From contig JAEWAQ010000064.1 of assembly GCA_023391635.1 (NCBI GenBank), forward strand, positions 1 through 36,254: 36,254 nt of DNA, given 5' to 3'. Shown piece after piece: positions 1 through 7,171 of this stretch. Made by a program: the position numbers and the translations under genes. How positions within the stretch are numbered: position 1 is the stretch's first letter; the number at the start of each line of letters is the position of its first letter. The stretch is from Bacillota bacterium. GTDB taxonomy: Bacteria; Bacillota; Bacilli; Paenibacillales; Paenibacillaceae. Under the pieces are notes generated by a model that was not told the origin of the DNA, ran no database searches, and worked only from the letters and a program-made list of their open reading frames with translations.

Positions 1-33
1 TTCGTCCTGAGCCAGGATCAAACTCTCCGTTAA
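1..33 (-). rRNA. 16S ribosomal RNA, 5' end only (partial)
   Basis: The reverse complement of these bases is the universal 5' end of bacterial 16S rRNA, including the AGAGTTTGATCCTGGCTCAG primer-site sequence. The rest of the gene lies before base 1. The mature 5' end is placed near base 33 by counting seven bases upstream of the AGAGTTTG element, as in E. coli; the exact end is an estimate. The gene is transcribed leftwards, so the whole rrn operon lies outside the window and only its promoter and leader are present. Confidence 0.95.
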
Positions 34-34
34 C

Positions 35-84
35 GGACTTTCCACGGCAGGGTCCCGTGAGGGATCCCGAGAGTGGAAATGTCC
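35..84 (-). other. Long hairpin in the rRNA leader, next to the 16S 5' end
   Basis: GGACTTTCCAC at 35-45 pairs with GTGGAAATGTCC at 73-84 (one bulged base). An inner GGGTCCC/GGGATCCC pairing extends the stem. It abuts the estimated mature 16S end. It may be a folding or processing element of pre-16S rRNA, although the usual RNase III stem forms with sequence 3' of 16S. Function is inferred. Confidence 0.5.
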
Positions 85-159
85 AATATCTGAGAGCCAT
101 GATGGCTCATTTTGAAACTGGTTTGTCATCCGAAGACGACTGTTCCGTATTACGCTCGA

Positions 160-180
160 TGTTCAGTTTTCAAAGGGCAA
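160..180 (-). promoter_or_regulatory. boxA-like antitermination element in the rrn leader
   Basis: On the minus strand the leader reads CCCTTTGAAAACTGAACA, which closely matches the CTTTGAAAACTGAAC element found in Bacillus rRNA leaders and spacers (boxA region, Nus-factor antitermination). It lies between the rrn promoters and 16S, as expected. Confidence 0.65.
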
Positions 181-237
181 TTTCGACTCCGCCACAAGGC
201 TTCATCGTGTGTCTGCCGTGCTAACGGCGACTTTTAT

Positions 238-267
238 AATATATCACAGCCGCCTATGCCATTGCAA
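238..267 (-). promoter_or_regulatory. rrn promoter P2 (downstream)
   Basis: The minus strand has TTGCAA (262-267), an 18-base spacer and TATATT (238-243). It lies about 200 bases upstream of 16S, with an AT-rich stretch just upstream of the -35. Together with the promoter at 345-374 it gives the tandem arrangement usual for Bacillus-type rrn operons. Bases 34-419 hold only this leader and promoter region; I see no protein gene there. Confidence 0.6.
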
Positions 268-344
268 GAACTTTTTTTATTCCAAATCCTTCTCACAATC
301 AGGCAGCCATTCTCGCCGCTAGCTGTATAAAGACGGCGAAAGCT

Positions 345-374
345 AATTTATCACACTCGGGCATGCCGCGTCAA
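345..374 (-). promoter_or_regulatory. rrn promoter P1 (upstream)
   Basis: The minus strand has TTGACG (369-374), an 18-base spacer and TAAATT (345-350), about 107 bases upstream of P2. It sits between the stop of ygxA and P2. Confidence 0.6.
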
Positions 375-419
375 CCTCACGTTTCAGTCCTGCTCATTTT
401 CTCCGATCGCAACTTCATT

Positions 420-1313
420 TCATTTTCTCGATTCACCCGACGTATATCGCAATTCCTGCATCAATATCCCGTGATCGGATACGTTTCTCGCGACTTCCTT
501 GGCCAAGCCCCGCTGAATCAGCTTCTGCAGGAGCAGCGGCAGATCCAGCGGCAGTCCGAGCAGACGAGCATCTTGCTGAAGTTCCGCCACAGACCACGGC
601 TCCTCCCGACTGCCCAACATGTGAATCAACAACGAACAGGACGTCTGCATCTTTGTTTGCATGGAAAACTCGCAGGCGAGCACGACCAGCTGGACGCGCT
701 GCTCGAGCGTCTCCGGACTCGTCGTCAGTTCCTCGAACAGCTTATAGATACCGGGATTGACGCCTCGCATCTGCTCCCAGACCGTCAATTCCGGCAACAT
801 CCCTTGTTCCACCAGAGCCACATGCGCCCAATAATGCAACGCTGTCAGCACATGGCTGTAAGCATCGAGAATTTGACCGCTCTGAAGGTCGCGCTGCGCG
901 CTTTTATAGGAAAGAACGAAGCGGGAAAATTCGCTGAGCAGCTTCTGTTCCCGCAGTAAAATCGGCCACTTTCGGAGCTTTCCGCGCAATGTCGTGAGCA
1001 GCCCCGTCGGGTCGGACAGCACCTCGCCCTTCACGAGCCACCTGACGCCGTCGCGATCTCCTTTTACCGCCCATTGCTCCAGTGCTTCAGGCGTAACCCG
1101 CCGCACGCGGACCCGCAAGTCGCCTTGCAGCCACAGTTCTGTCTCTTCAAGCGGCGACACCTTGTCGCAAACGATCAGAACCAATCGGTCGGCTTCTCCG
1201 GACAGACTGGCATAAGGGTCGGATACGAGCATGAGACCGGCCAACCCTTCTTCTCTGCCGAATAAATCACGAAAATACACCGCTTTTGAATCCATCTGAT
1301 TCAAAATATTCAC
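420..1313 (-). CDS. ygxA: Nucleotidyltransferase-like protein (YgxA family)
   Basis: A 297-residue protein assigned to the YgxA family, a nucleotidyltransferase-fold protein of unknown biochemical role. The N-terminal part (about 15-110) looks like a nucleotidyltransferase core (GREEGLAGLMLVSDP, then strand-rich sequence with VRWLVKGEVL). The rest is helical (KSAQRDLQSGQILDAYSHVLTALHYWAHVAL), like substrate-binding helices of minimal nucleotidyltransferases. I see no clear GS-x-DxD motif, so activity is uncertain. Position supports the call: in B. subtilis ygxA lies directly beside rrnD and near ygzB and perR, and all four are together here. The start is a GTG with a weak ribosome site; an in-frame ATG six codons later (1295) is possible. 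Function unknown. Confidence 0.8.
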   Translation of the reverse strand: MNILNQMDSKAVYFRDLFGREEGLAGLMLVSDPYASLSGEADRLVLIVCDKVSPLEETELWLQGDLRVRVRRVTPEALEQWAVKGDRDGVRWLVKGEVLSDPTGLLTTLRGKLRKWPILLREQKLLSEFSRFVLSYKSAQRDLQSGQILDAYSHVLTALHYWAHVALVEQGMLPELTVWEQMRGVNPGIYKLFEELTTSPETLEQRVQLVVLACEFSMQTKMQTSCSLLIHMLGSREEPWSVAELQQDARLLGLPLDLPLLLQKLIQRGLAKEVARNVSDHGILMQELRYTSGESRK

Positions 1314-1525
1314 CGTCCGACGCTCATGATTGGCGATCCCACCCGTTGGATCGCGGATGGAACAGGTAGCCTGTCCGCGTAATGTAGGCTATAATGAAGG
1401 ATAATTCTACAACGACCTGCCAGTTTCCTGCCGAACATTCGGGACGTCTGACAGAAATCAAATCCGCAACAATATCGGGGAGAGTTTGCTCCGCAAACTG
1501 CCTATTAAAGGATGGGAATCGCTAC
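1314..1525. promoter_or_regulatory. Divergent intergenic region ygxA/ygzB
   Basis: It holds a plus-strand TATAAT (1390-1395) as likely -10 for ygzB, though no good -35 is seen. It also has a perfect 7-bp inverted repeat GCGATCC/GGATCGC (1333-1339, 1348-1354), a second small one ACAGG/CCTGT (1362-1366, 1370-1374), and a 7-bp hairpin AGTTTGC/GCAAACT (1483-1499) just upstream of the ygzB ribosome site. Functions of these repeats are unknown. Confidence 0.4.
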
Positions 1526-1894
1526 ATGAAATGGAAAGCGAGCAAAATTTCCACTTTGCGCACATGGGGGCTTCTGCTCGTCATGCTTGGCCTCGGGCTG
1601 TGTGTATTCGGGACGATCGGCATCATCATGTTCGGTCAGGCGGGCAAGATCATCGCCGGCATCTTCATGGTTATCGGCATCATCACCTGCCTGGTGAGCA
1701 TGGGCGTCTATTTCTGGGTCGGCATGGTATCGACGAACGCGCCCGTCATCACTTGCCCGGAATGCAGCAAGAACACGAAGATGCTGGGCGAGACCGACCG
1801 CTGCATGTATTGCCATACGATTCTGACTTGGAACCGGGACAAGGCCACTTCCAAGGCGCCGGCCGAAGCCGAATCGCCAGGCCCCTCAGCTTAA
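1526..1894 (+). CDS. ygzB: Membrane zinc-ribbon protein, YgzB family (DUF2614)
   Basis: A 122-residue protein that resembles B. subtilis YgzB along its length (MKWKASKIST start, then VYFWVGMVST, then a CPEC...CMYC zinc ribbon). It has two transmembrane helices (about 13-35 and 42-68), then a cytosolic or surface domain with cysteines C77, C80, C93 and C96 set as a zinc ribbon, and a short low-complexity Ala/Pro-rich tail. The ATG at 1526 is chosen because AAAGGATGGG lies just upstream and the family starts there; an open frame continues upstream to 1394 without family similarity. The gene diverges from ygxA, unlike B. subtilis where perR, ygzB and ygxA are co-directional. Biochemical role unknown. 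Confidence 0.88.
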   Translation: MKWKASKISTLRTWGLLLVMLGLGLCVFGTIGIIMFGQAGKIIAGIFMVIGIITCLVSMGVYFWVGMVSTNAPVITCPECSKNTKMLGETDRCMYCHTILTWNRDKATSKAPAEAESPGPSA

Positions 1895-1913
1895 ATATCC
1901 GCCTATAATAACG

Positions 1914-1956
1914 AAGAGAGTGCTCGGGCCATCATCGGCTTTCGGACACTCTCTTT
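1914..1956. terminator. Bidirectional intrinsic terminator between ygzB and the 1984-2310 gene
   Basis: AAGAGAGTG (1914-1922) pairs with CACTCTCTT (1947-1955) and is followed by T-rich sequence on the plus strand. It sits 20 bases after the ygzB stop and before the stop of the convergent gene, so it can serve both. Confidence 0.8.
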
Positions 1957-1983
1957 GTTCATATAACCTTTCGATCCGCGAAT

Positions 1984-2310
1984 TCATTCGCTGCCCAAGC
2001 CTGACAATTGATCCGATATTTCTGCCATATGCGCCTTGGTATCCGGCGTTCCCAACGCATGAATTCGATCGAAAATCTGCCTCAGCGTTCCGTCATACGC
2101 ATCATTCTCACGATCCCAATGGTAAGGCAACCCGGGCGTCATACCGCGAATGAAAGTCGCATGCTCGGACTCGTCCAGTCTTCCGAACAATCGCTCAAGC
2201 GCGGTCGCTTCTTCGTCCGTCGCTTCAATTTCCCATTCATATGCGGCATTTCCTTGCTCCCGCGACAACGATTTCGATTGCACGGATACGTAATATTTCG
2301 ACTTTTCCAT
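1984..2310 (-). CDS. Hypothetical protein, 108 aa
   Basis: A small acidic soluble protein (MEKSKYYVSVQSKSLS start) with no membrane segment or motif that I recognise. The sequence suggests an N-terminal beta strand followed by helices (EEATALERLFGRLDESE). The start has a good ribosome site (AAAGGAGCG about 8 bases upstream of ATG). It is the last gene of a short leftward group with the membrane protein at 2330-2554, 19 bases apart, and ends at the shared terminator with ygzB. Function unknown. Confidence 0.75.
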   Translation of the reverse strand: MEKSKYYVSVQSKSLSREQGNAAYEWEIEATDEEATALERLFGRLDESEHATFIRGMTPGLPYHWDRENDAYDGTLRQIFDRIHALGTPDTKAHMAEISDQLSGLGSE

Positions 2311-2329
2311 AATGCGAACGCTCCTTTCG

Positions 2330-2554
2330 TTACCCGAATGCCAGCCACGCCAAAATGCCTAGCACAAGCGCGAGAATGGGAATGACGATATAGAGCACGA
2401 CGATGGGGTTATGGGCAATCGGCCGTTGCGCCGTGAGGCTGGAAGGCTCTGTCAGATCTCTTCGCTTGTGCTGTTGTTTGTTCATGATCAGCACGCTATA
2501 ACAGGTCCCGACAATTACAATGACAACGCCTATTATCGCCAGATAATACAGCAT
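2330..2554 (-). CDS. Small two-helix membrane protein, 74 aa
   Basis: The start is set at the ATG at 2554 (MLYYLAIIGVVIVIVG), behind GGAAGGGAGCG; the frame is open further upstream, but that part reads through the terminator at 2633-2654 and has no protein-like features. It has one transmembrane helix near residues 2-22 and another near 48-73, joined by a basic loop (NKQQHKRRD). No family recognised. It probably forms a pair with the following gene at 1984-2310. Confidence 0.65.
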   Translation of the reverse strand: MLYYLAIIGVVIVIVGTCYSVLIMNKQQHKRRDLTEPSSLTAQRPIAHNPIVVLYIVIPILALVLGILAWLAFG

Positions 2555-2632
2555 GAACCGCACGCTCCCTTCCGTAAATCCCTCCGTATCCTTATTGTCC
2601 CAAACAAGCCGACCTCTATGCATCAGTACAAC

Positions 2633-2654
2633 AAAAAGCGGCCTTTCGGCCGCC
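2633..2654 (-). terminator. Intrinsic terminator after the GH18 gene
   Basis: On the minus strand GCGGCC GAAA GGCCGC is followed by TTTTTGTTG. It is a compact GC-rich stem with a U tract, 53 bases after the hydrolase stop. Confidence 0.85.
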
Positions 2655-2706
2655 ACACGTAGGGGTATTATATCTGCACTTACGCTTATACCTATGCTTC
2701 TTATGC

Positions 2707-4452
2707 TTATGGGCGACTCTGCAAATGCTGATCCATCACTTTCCAAATATCGCCTGCCGCAAAGCTTCGCGCCCAAGCTGCCGTGCCAGCCAAGTTATAC
2801 TTCTTGGCCAGGTTCATTCTCGCTTCCATCGATACGGCGTCCTCAATCCACATTTTCTGCGTGACTTCGCCGTCCTTGAATTCGACGTAATGCTGCCCCG
2901 TCTCCTCCGAGAATACCGGCGTCAGCTTCTTGTCCGCCAGGAGCGTCGCAACGGCGCTCATGCTCATCGTCTTGGACGTCACTTTCACCCCGCCTTTGCC
3001 GTCAGGCGTCTCCGACCACATCCGCGTATACAGCGGAAGACCGAGCACCAGCTTCTCGGGCGGCACCTTGTCTTCTTGCAGGATACGGCGAATGGACGCT
3101 TCTGCCCACGGCAGAGACGAGACCGAACCGGCGACCGGACTGCTCGCCCAATGCTCGTCGTACGCCATGACCATCATATAATCGACCGTCTGTCCCAGCT
3201 TGGCGCGATCGAGAAACACCGACCAAAATTCGCTGTTCGATTTGGGTGTCACGTCGATCGAGATGACCAAATTTTGCTCATGCGCAAGCGGCGTCAACTC
3301 CCGAACGAACTGGACCAAATTCTCTTTATCGGATGTCTTCACATTCTCGAAATCAAGGTTGATGCCTTGCAGCTTGAACGATTTCGCATAAGCCAGCAGC
3401 TGTTGGATCATCGTCAGCCGCGTCTCGTAGGACGCCAGCGCCTGCTCCGTGCGCTCCTTTTCGAAGCCGTTGCTGAACAACGCCCACACTTGCACGCCTT
3501 TCGCGCGATACCACTCGGAATAGGCGGCATCTGCTTTGCTGCGAATCGTCCCCTTGCCATCCGTCAATTCGAACCAGGTTGGGCTGACCACGTTGACGCC
3601 CGTCAGATCGCCGATCTTCTTCGGGTCCGGCTTGACGTTATAGATGGCCTCCCAAGTCAGGTTGATGCGCTTGCCCGTCGCCTGCCAAGGCGTGAACGCC
3701 TCGGGCTCCTGCGGCTTCGGCAGCGTCTTCGCAGGCAGCAGGATGGCATCTTGCTTGGCGATATAGCCAAGTTTGCCGGATGCGGACTGCGCCCGGTACC
3801 ATCCGTCAAGCTCTCCCCATATGCGAATGGCCGCGCCTTTCGCCAGATCTTCCACGATTGGATGTCGGATGCCCGGTCCGTCGCGGAGCTGCACGCCATT
3901 CTCCTTCAACTGCGTGATTTCCGCAGGCTGAATGGCTTGTCCCGGCGCAAACAGCGTCACGATTCCCGTGCTATCGTCCATCTCGGTTTGGAAGCCGAAT
4001 AATTCCTTGAGCGGCGCGAGCGGCAGGTAGACTGTCTCGCCTTCCTTCACCGCCGCGAATTGCAGCGTAAACGGCTTATGATTCATCGTGGCGTCAAGTG
4101 CTCCGATTTTGAAATGCAGCACCTGCGACTTCGTCGTCAGCACGACCGTATCCGACTCTTTCTCGTAAAGAATGCCATCTCCAACGAGCTGCTGGCCGAC
4201 TTCAAGCGGGATGAGCAGCCCTTCTCTTTCTCCCAACGAATAGGATTTCGTCCATTCTCCGTTCTGCATGATCGGATGAGGAGCGGTTAGATAGGCAGGA
4301 ATGACATGCTCGGTGTTCGGCTTCTCCGTCTCCGTCCAAGCCCACCATGCGGTTGCTGCCGCAGATACGACGAATAACAGGAAGATTGCCCATAACCAGG
4401 CCCGGGACTTCCTTCTGCGGCTCCGGGTCCCGAGCTCCAGCGATCTGCTCAC
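2707..4452 (-). CDS. Membrane-anchored glycoside hydrolase family 18 protein with SH3 domain
   Basis: A 581-residue protein. An N-terminal signal anchor (about 17-40, LWAIFLLFVVSAAATAWWAW) follows an Arg-rich stretch. Next is a region like the copper amine oxidase N-terminal-like domain (about 85-175), then a bacterial SH3 domain (about 185-245, LRDGPGIRHPIVEDL and GWYRAQSASGKLGYI), then a GH18 catalytic barrel (about 260-578). The GH18 active-site strand reads GINLDFENV: the acid Glu is kept, but only one of the three Asp of the classic DxxDxDxE is present, as in several spore cortex-lytic GH18 enzymes. MMVMAYDEHW is the substrate-binding strand. It probably acts on cell wall or spore peptidoglycan outside the membrane. 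Start chosen at GTG 4452, which is 8 bases after AAGGAG; the upstream in-frame GTG overlaps that ribosome site. Confidence 0.85.
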   Translation of the reverse strand: MSRSLELGTRSRRRKSRAWLWAIFLLFVVSAAATAWWAWTETEKPNTEHVIPAYLTAPHPIMQNGEWTKSYSLGEREGLLIPLEVGQQLVGDGILYEKESDTVVLTTKSQVLHFKIGALDATMNHKPFTLQFAAVKEGETVYLPLAPLKELFGFQTEMDDSTGIVTLFAPGQAIQPAEITQLKENGVQLRDGPGIRHPIVEDLAKGAAIRIWGELDGWYRAQSASGKLGYIAKQDAILLPAKTLPKPQEPEAFTPWQATGKRINLTWEAIYNVKPDPKKIGDLTGVNVVSPTWFELTDGKGTIRSKADAAYSEWYRAKGVQVWALFSNGFEKERTEQALASYETRLTMIQQLLAYAKSFKLQGINLDFENVKTSDKENLVQFVRELTPLAHEQNLVISIDVTPKSNSEFWSVFLDRAKLGQTVDYMMVMAYDEHWASSPVAGSVSSLPWAEASIRRILQEDKVPPEKLVLGLPLYTRMWSETPDGKGGVKVTSKTMSMSAVATLLADKKLTPVFSEETGQHYVEFKDGEVTQKMWIEDAVSMEARMNLAKKYNLAGTAAWARSFAAGDIWKVMDQHLQSRP

Positions 4453-4535
4453 GATCTCCACTCCTTCTTCTGGTTGAATAGCTGTCGCCCGTTATTGGAC
4501 GAGACCGCCGGATGGAAAGTTTCGAGTAAAATAGA

Positions 4536-4581
4536 AGAAACGGCTTGCCGGCTTGTCGTGACAGGGCGGTGAACCGTTTCC
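4536..4581 (-). terminator. Terminator after perR
   Basis: On the minus strand GGAAACGG pairs with CCGTTTCTT across a GC-rich loop that may itself pair (ACCGCC/GGC). The 3' arm is followed by CTATTTTAC. It lies just after the perR stop. Confidence 0.6.
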
Positions 4582-4597
4582 TCGGGGGATTATGCAA

Positions 4598-5029
4598 TTA
4601 GTTGCTGCCGCCCCGGCATGTGGGGCAGATGCCGTAAATCTCCATGCGATGTCCCTGTACGAGAAAGCCTGTCGAAGTTTCGGCCGCTTCTTCCACGGCT
4701 TTAACGGGCGGATGCTCGAAATCGACCATGCTGCCGCATACGGTGCAGATCGCGTGATAGTGGTCGGATAAGTCCGCATCGAATCGGCTGGAATCGTCTC
4801 CGTAAGTCAACTCCCGGACCAGCCCGGCTTCCACGAACAGTTTCAAATTGTTGTACACCGTCGCGACGCTCAGGCTCGGATACTGGGGAGAAAGCGTCCG
4901 AAAAATATCGTCGGCAGTCGGATGCACGTCTGTCTCCATTAAATATTCCAGGATCGCATAACGTTGCGGCGTCATCCGGACGCCGCCGGATTTGAGCTGG
5001 TCCACGGCCTGATGTACCCGGGGTTCCAT
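4598..5029 (-). CDS. perR: Peroxide-responsive repressor PerR (Fur family)
   Basis: A 143-residue transcription factor that represses peroxide-defence genes and is inactivated by iron-catalysed histidine oxidation. All known B. subtilis PerR ligands are present, shifted by one: H36, D84, H90, H92 and D103 for the regulatory metal, and C95, C98, C135 and C138 for structural zinc. The Asp at 103 separates PerR from Fur and Zur. The winged-helix DNA-binding part (about 10-80, SVATVYNNLK recognition helix) is nearly identical to B. subtilis PerR. The ATG at 5029 is preferred; an in-frame GTG at 5038 sits too close to AAAGG. The gene has its own promoter and a Per box, so it is likely autoregulated. 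Confidence 0.95.
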   Translation of the reverse strand: MEPRVHQAVDQLKSGGVRMTPQRYAILEYLMETDVHPTADDIFRTLSPQYPSLSVATVYNNLKLFVEAGLVRELTYGDDSSRFDADLSDHYHAICTVCGSMVDFEHPPVKAVEEAAETSTGFLVQGHRMEIYGICPTCRGGSN

Positions 5030-5066
5030 GCTCTTCACAGCCTTTCAGATTAAAGTGATAACCAGA

Positions 5067-5081
5067 TCATAATAATTCCAT
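5067..5081 (-). promoter_or_regulatory. Candidate Per box (PerR operator)
   Basis: The minus strand reads ATGGAATTATTATGA, matching 11 of 15 positions of the TTATAATNATTATAA Per box. It touches the -10 hexamer and lies at the start region of perR transcription, a position suited to repression. Confidence 0.6.
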
Positions 5082-5109
5082 TGTAAGTTGGCGTTCTTGC
5101 CATTGTCAA
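5080..5109 (-). promoter_or_regulatory. perR promoter
   Basis: TTGACA (5104-5109, perfect), 18-base spacer, TACAAT (5080-5085) on the minus strand, about 50 bases before the perR start. A strong sigma-A match. Confidence 0.85.
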
Positions 5110-5124
5110 TGGAAGAAGCAGCCG

Positions 5125-6261
5125 TTACGGTTCGCCTCTCTCGAGCGTGATGTCCATTTGCGATTGTACGTCGATCTTCCAGGCGCCATCCCCGAGCTTG
5201 CCCGAAGCCGAATGTTCCGTCAGTTTCAACGGCCAATCGCTGTTCACGTTGCCGATCTCGGTCTTGGCCGCGACTTCCACGCCTACCGATTCCGGCCACG
5301 CCAGCTTGATGTCGCCAAGCGTGCTCGCTACGCGCCAATGGCCGCCAACGACGTTGCTGCGAATGCCGATATCGCCATGGACGGTTTTGGCGGAAACGCC
5401 CGCTTCCGAACGATTAATCGTTATATTACCGTTAACGACATCCACATCCGCATCTCCGCGCACTTCCGCCAGCTTGATGTCGCCATTGAATAATTTGGCC
5501 TGAATGGCTCCGCCGATCCTCTCTCCTTCAACATCCCCGTTCTTCACGTCCAGCGTGATCGAAGCCGCGGCTTCAAGACCATCGACCTGAACGGCTCCAT
5601 TGCCGACGTCAACGGCAATAAGCTCAGGCATGCGGTCTTGCGGGAACGTCACGATAATGTCGATTCTCGGTTTGCGGATATTCGCCGTGCCGTAAGGTTC
5701 GCCATGGGCGACGATCCGCGTGCCGCCGTCATCGCCACTCACCTGAATGCCCGATTTTTCGGCGATCTGGTCAGCTTTCACGGCATCTGAAATGTCGACA
5801 TATATTTTCGCCGCGACCTCGATATCCGAGGTCGGGCCTTGCTTCAGCGTCACTTTACCATTGGCGTCCTGGATCGTAATTCGGCTATCGACAGCTACGA
5901 TCGTCGATTCCTTGTCGAAGGCGTGCTTCGCATGCACAGAATCGAAGAGCCCCAAGTTGGCGCTTTCGGTCCATTTCTGAATCGTCGACAAGTCGAAATC
6001 ATCCCCGCGTGAGGCGATCAAGACGAATCCACCCAGCACGACCGCCCCAAGCAGCGTACCGAAAGAGAGGCGCACCCGGGTACCCGGTTTCCGGTAAACG
6101 GATTGCATGATAATCAATTCCAGACCGAGCCCCACCAGCGCGGCCGGCCACCATACCCGCAGAATGCGGATGGCGTCCAGGCTGCCGGCATGATCGAGCA
6201 GCAGCAGGACGCCAACAATTGTCAATGTCAATGCCGCCGTGTAGCGGCCGACTCGCACCAT
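5125..6261 (-). CDS. DUF4097-type membrane protein with beta-solenoid domain
   Basis: A 378-residue protein. The N-terminal third has three hydrophobic segments (about 8-26, 36-53 and 66-84). The remainder is a strand-rich repeat domain typical of DUF4097 putative adhesin-like proteins (LDVKNGDVEGERIGG, AKLFNGDIKLAEVRG, VDVVNGNITINRSEAG), with Asn-Gly-Asp turns recurring about every 18-22 residues. Related domains occur in envelope-stress modules of Firmicutes; here no kinase or regulator is adjacent, so no role is assigned. Start at ATG 6261, behind GGAGGAATCGGC; the frame is open further upstream without protein-like content. It follows the gene at 6279-7052 by 17 bases and is likely in the same transcript. 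Confidence 0.8.
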   Translation of the reverse strand: MVRVGRYTAALTLTIVGVLLLLDHAGSLDAIRILRVWWPAALVGLGLELIIMQSVYRKPGTRVRLSFGTLLGAVVLGGFVLIASRGDDFDLSTIQKWTESANLGLFDSVHAKHAFDKESTIVAVDSRITIQDANGKVTLKQGPTSDIEVAAKIYVDISDAVKADQIAEKSGIQVSGDDGGTRIVAHGEPYGTANIRKPRIDIIVTFPQDRMPELIAVDVGNGAVQVDGLEAAASITLDVKNGDVEGERIGGAIQAKLFNGDIKLAEVRGDADVDVVNGNITINRSEAGVSAKTVHGDIGIRSNVVGGHWRVASTLGDIKLAWPESVGVEVAAKTEIGNVNSDWPLKLTEHSASGKLGDGAWKIDVQSQMDITLERGEP

Positions 6262-6278
6262 GCCGATTCCTCCGATAG

Positions 6279-7052
6279 TTATCTCTTCCTTGCGCGGTCG
6301 CCGCGCATTTCCCACAACCACAGGCCGATGCCGGCGCCGATCAACAAGACGGCACCCGCCATCGACCCCGACGAACGGAACACCCATCCCGACCAGCCCA
6401 TGCCGGTTACGAGTACAAGCGCGACGACGACGGCGGCCAGCACCATGATGCCTGTCGCATTCACTTGCCGCGGCATACCTGCAGGCCCCTGCGAGGGTGC
6501 CGACATGGAGCCGATGGCATTCGGATCGGGGACGGGCTGCCCCTGGGCTCCGGCTGCGGCATGCGCGGACGCATAGATCGGCGAGTCTGGCCGGGCCGGA
6601 CGCTCGCCATAGCCCGGGTCAGCCGGAGACATGGCTGGCGGATGAGGCTCCGCATAATCCTGCCGGGGTACGAACATCGGCGGCTGCCATGCGGGATAAC
6701 GCATCCGCTGATTGACGGCATCCGCACTCTGGACAGCATCGAACAGGCTGTAGAAATACATGATGGCGAGCATCAAGCTCAAGAGTAAGACGAAGAGCGG
6801 TTGCCGAATCTGATCGTTAGCGAACACGATCGCGCAAATATCGAATGCGATCAGAAGCATGATCACGATGCCTCTCGTCATTAACCCCAAATAGAGGTGG
6901 CCAATGCCGGGAACAAAGAAAGCCAGCAGGCCGGCCAGCCATTTTTTCTTTTTCGGCATTTTCATCTGCGCGTCCTGGGGATACCCTGCCGGGTAACCTT
7001 GCGCATATCCAGACATGAATTGGCGGTCGTTCCCGCGCTCCCATTCATTCAT
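6279..7052 (-). CDS. TM2-like multi-pass membrane protein with Pro/Ala-rich linker
   Basis: A 257-residue protein. The N-terminal tail is Gly/Tyr/Pro-rich (SGYAQGYPAGYP), followed by a basic KKKKW stretch. A TM2-like helical pair comes next (about 38-100, with GIGHLYLGLMTRG at the turn). A long proline-rich, low-complexity linker (about 115-190) leads to two further helices (about 200-250). The TM2-like hairpin is recognised from the GxGHLYLG motif. Function unknown. ATG 7052 is chosen because GGAGGA lies 9 bases upstream. It has its own promoter (7094-7123) and probably co-transcribes the DUF4097 gene. Confidence 0.75.
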   Translation of the reverse strand: MNEWERGNDRQFMSGYAQGYPAGYPQDAQMKMPKKKKWLAGLLAFFVPGIGHLYLGLMTRGIVIMLLIAFDICAIVFANDQIRQPLFVLLLSLMLAIMYFYSLFDAVQSADAVNQRMRYPAWQPPMFVPRQDYAEPHPPAMSPADPGYGERPARPDSPIYASAHAAAGAQGQPVPDPNAIGSMSAPSQGPAGMPRQVNATGIMVLAAVVVALVLVTGMGWSGWVFRSSGSMAGAVLLIGAGIGLWLWEMRGDRARKR

Positions 7053-7093
7053 CGGTCGTCTTCCTCCAACCTGTATCGGCTCATTTGCTTCCC

Positions 7094-7123
7094 ATTTTAT
7101 CATGCGAATTTCGAAACCAACAA
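7094..7123 (-). promoter_or_regulatory. Promoter for the TM2-like/DUF4097 pair
   Basis: TTGTTG (7118-7123), 18-base spacer and TAAAAT (7094-7099) on the minus strand, about 40 bases before the start codon. Confidence 0.5.
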
Positions 7124-7171
7124 TGGTTCAGGGGCGGGGTGACGACCTGGTCGCAGGTCTTGGTTCCGATC

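Noticed and set aside
363..959. Plus-strand 198-codon frame near the rrn leader
   Set aside because: It is antisense to ygxA and has no ribosome site or recognisable domain.
2725..4002. 425-codon plus-strand frame
   Set aside because: Antisense to the GH18 gene; Arg-rich shadow sequence.
7144..7159. GACCTG/CAGGTC hairpin after the GNAT gene as a terminator
   Set aside because: Only six base pairs, no U tract.
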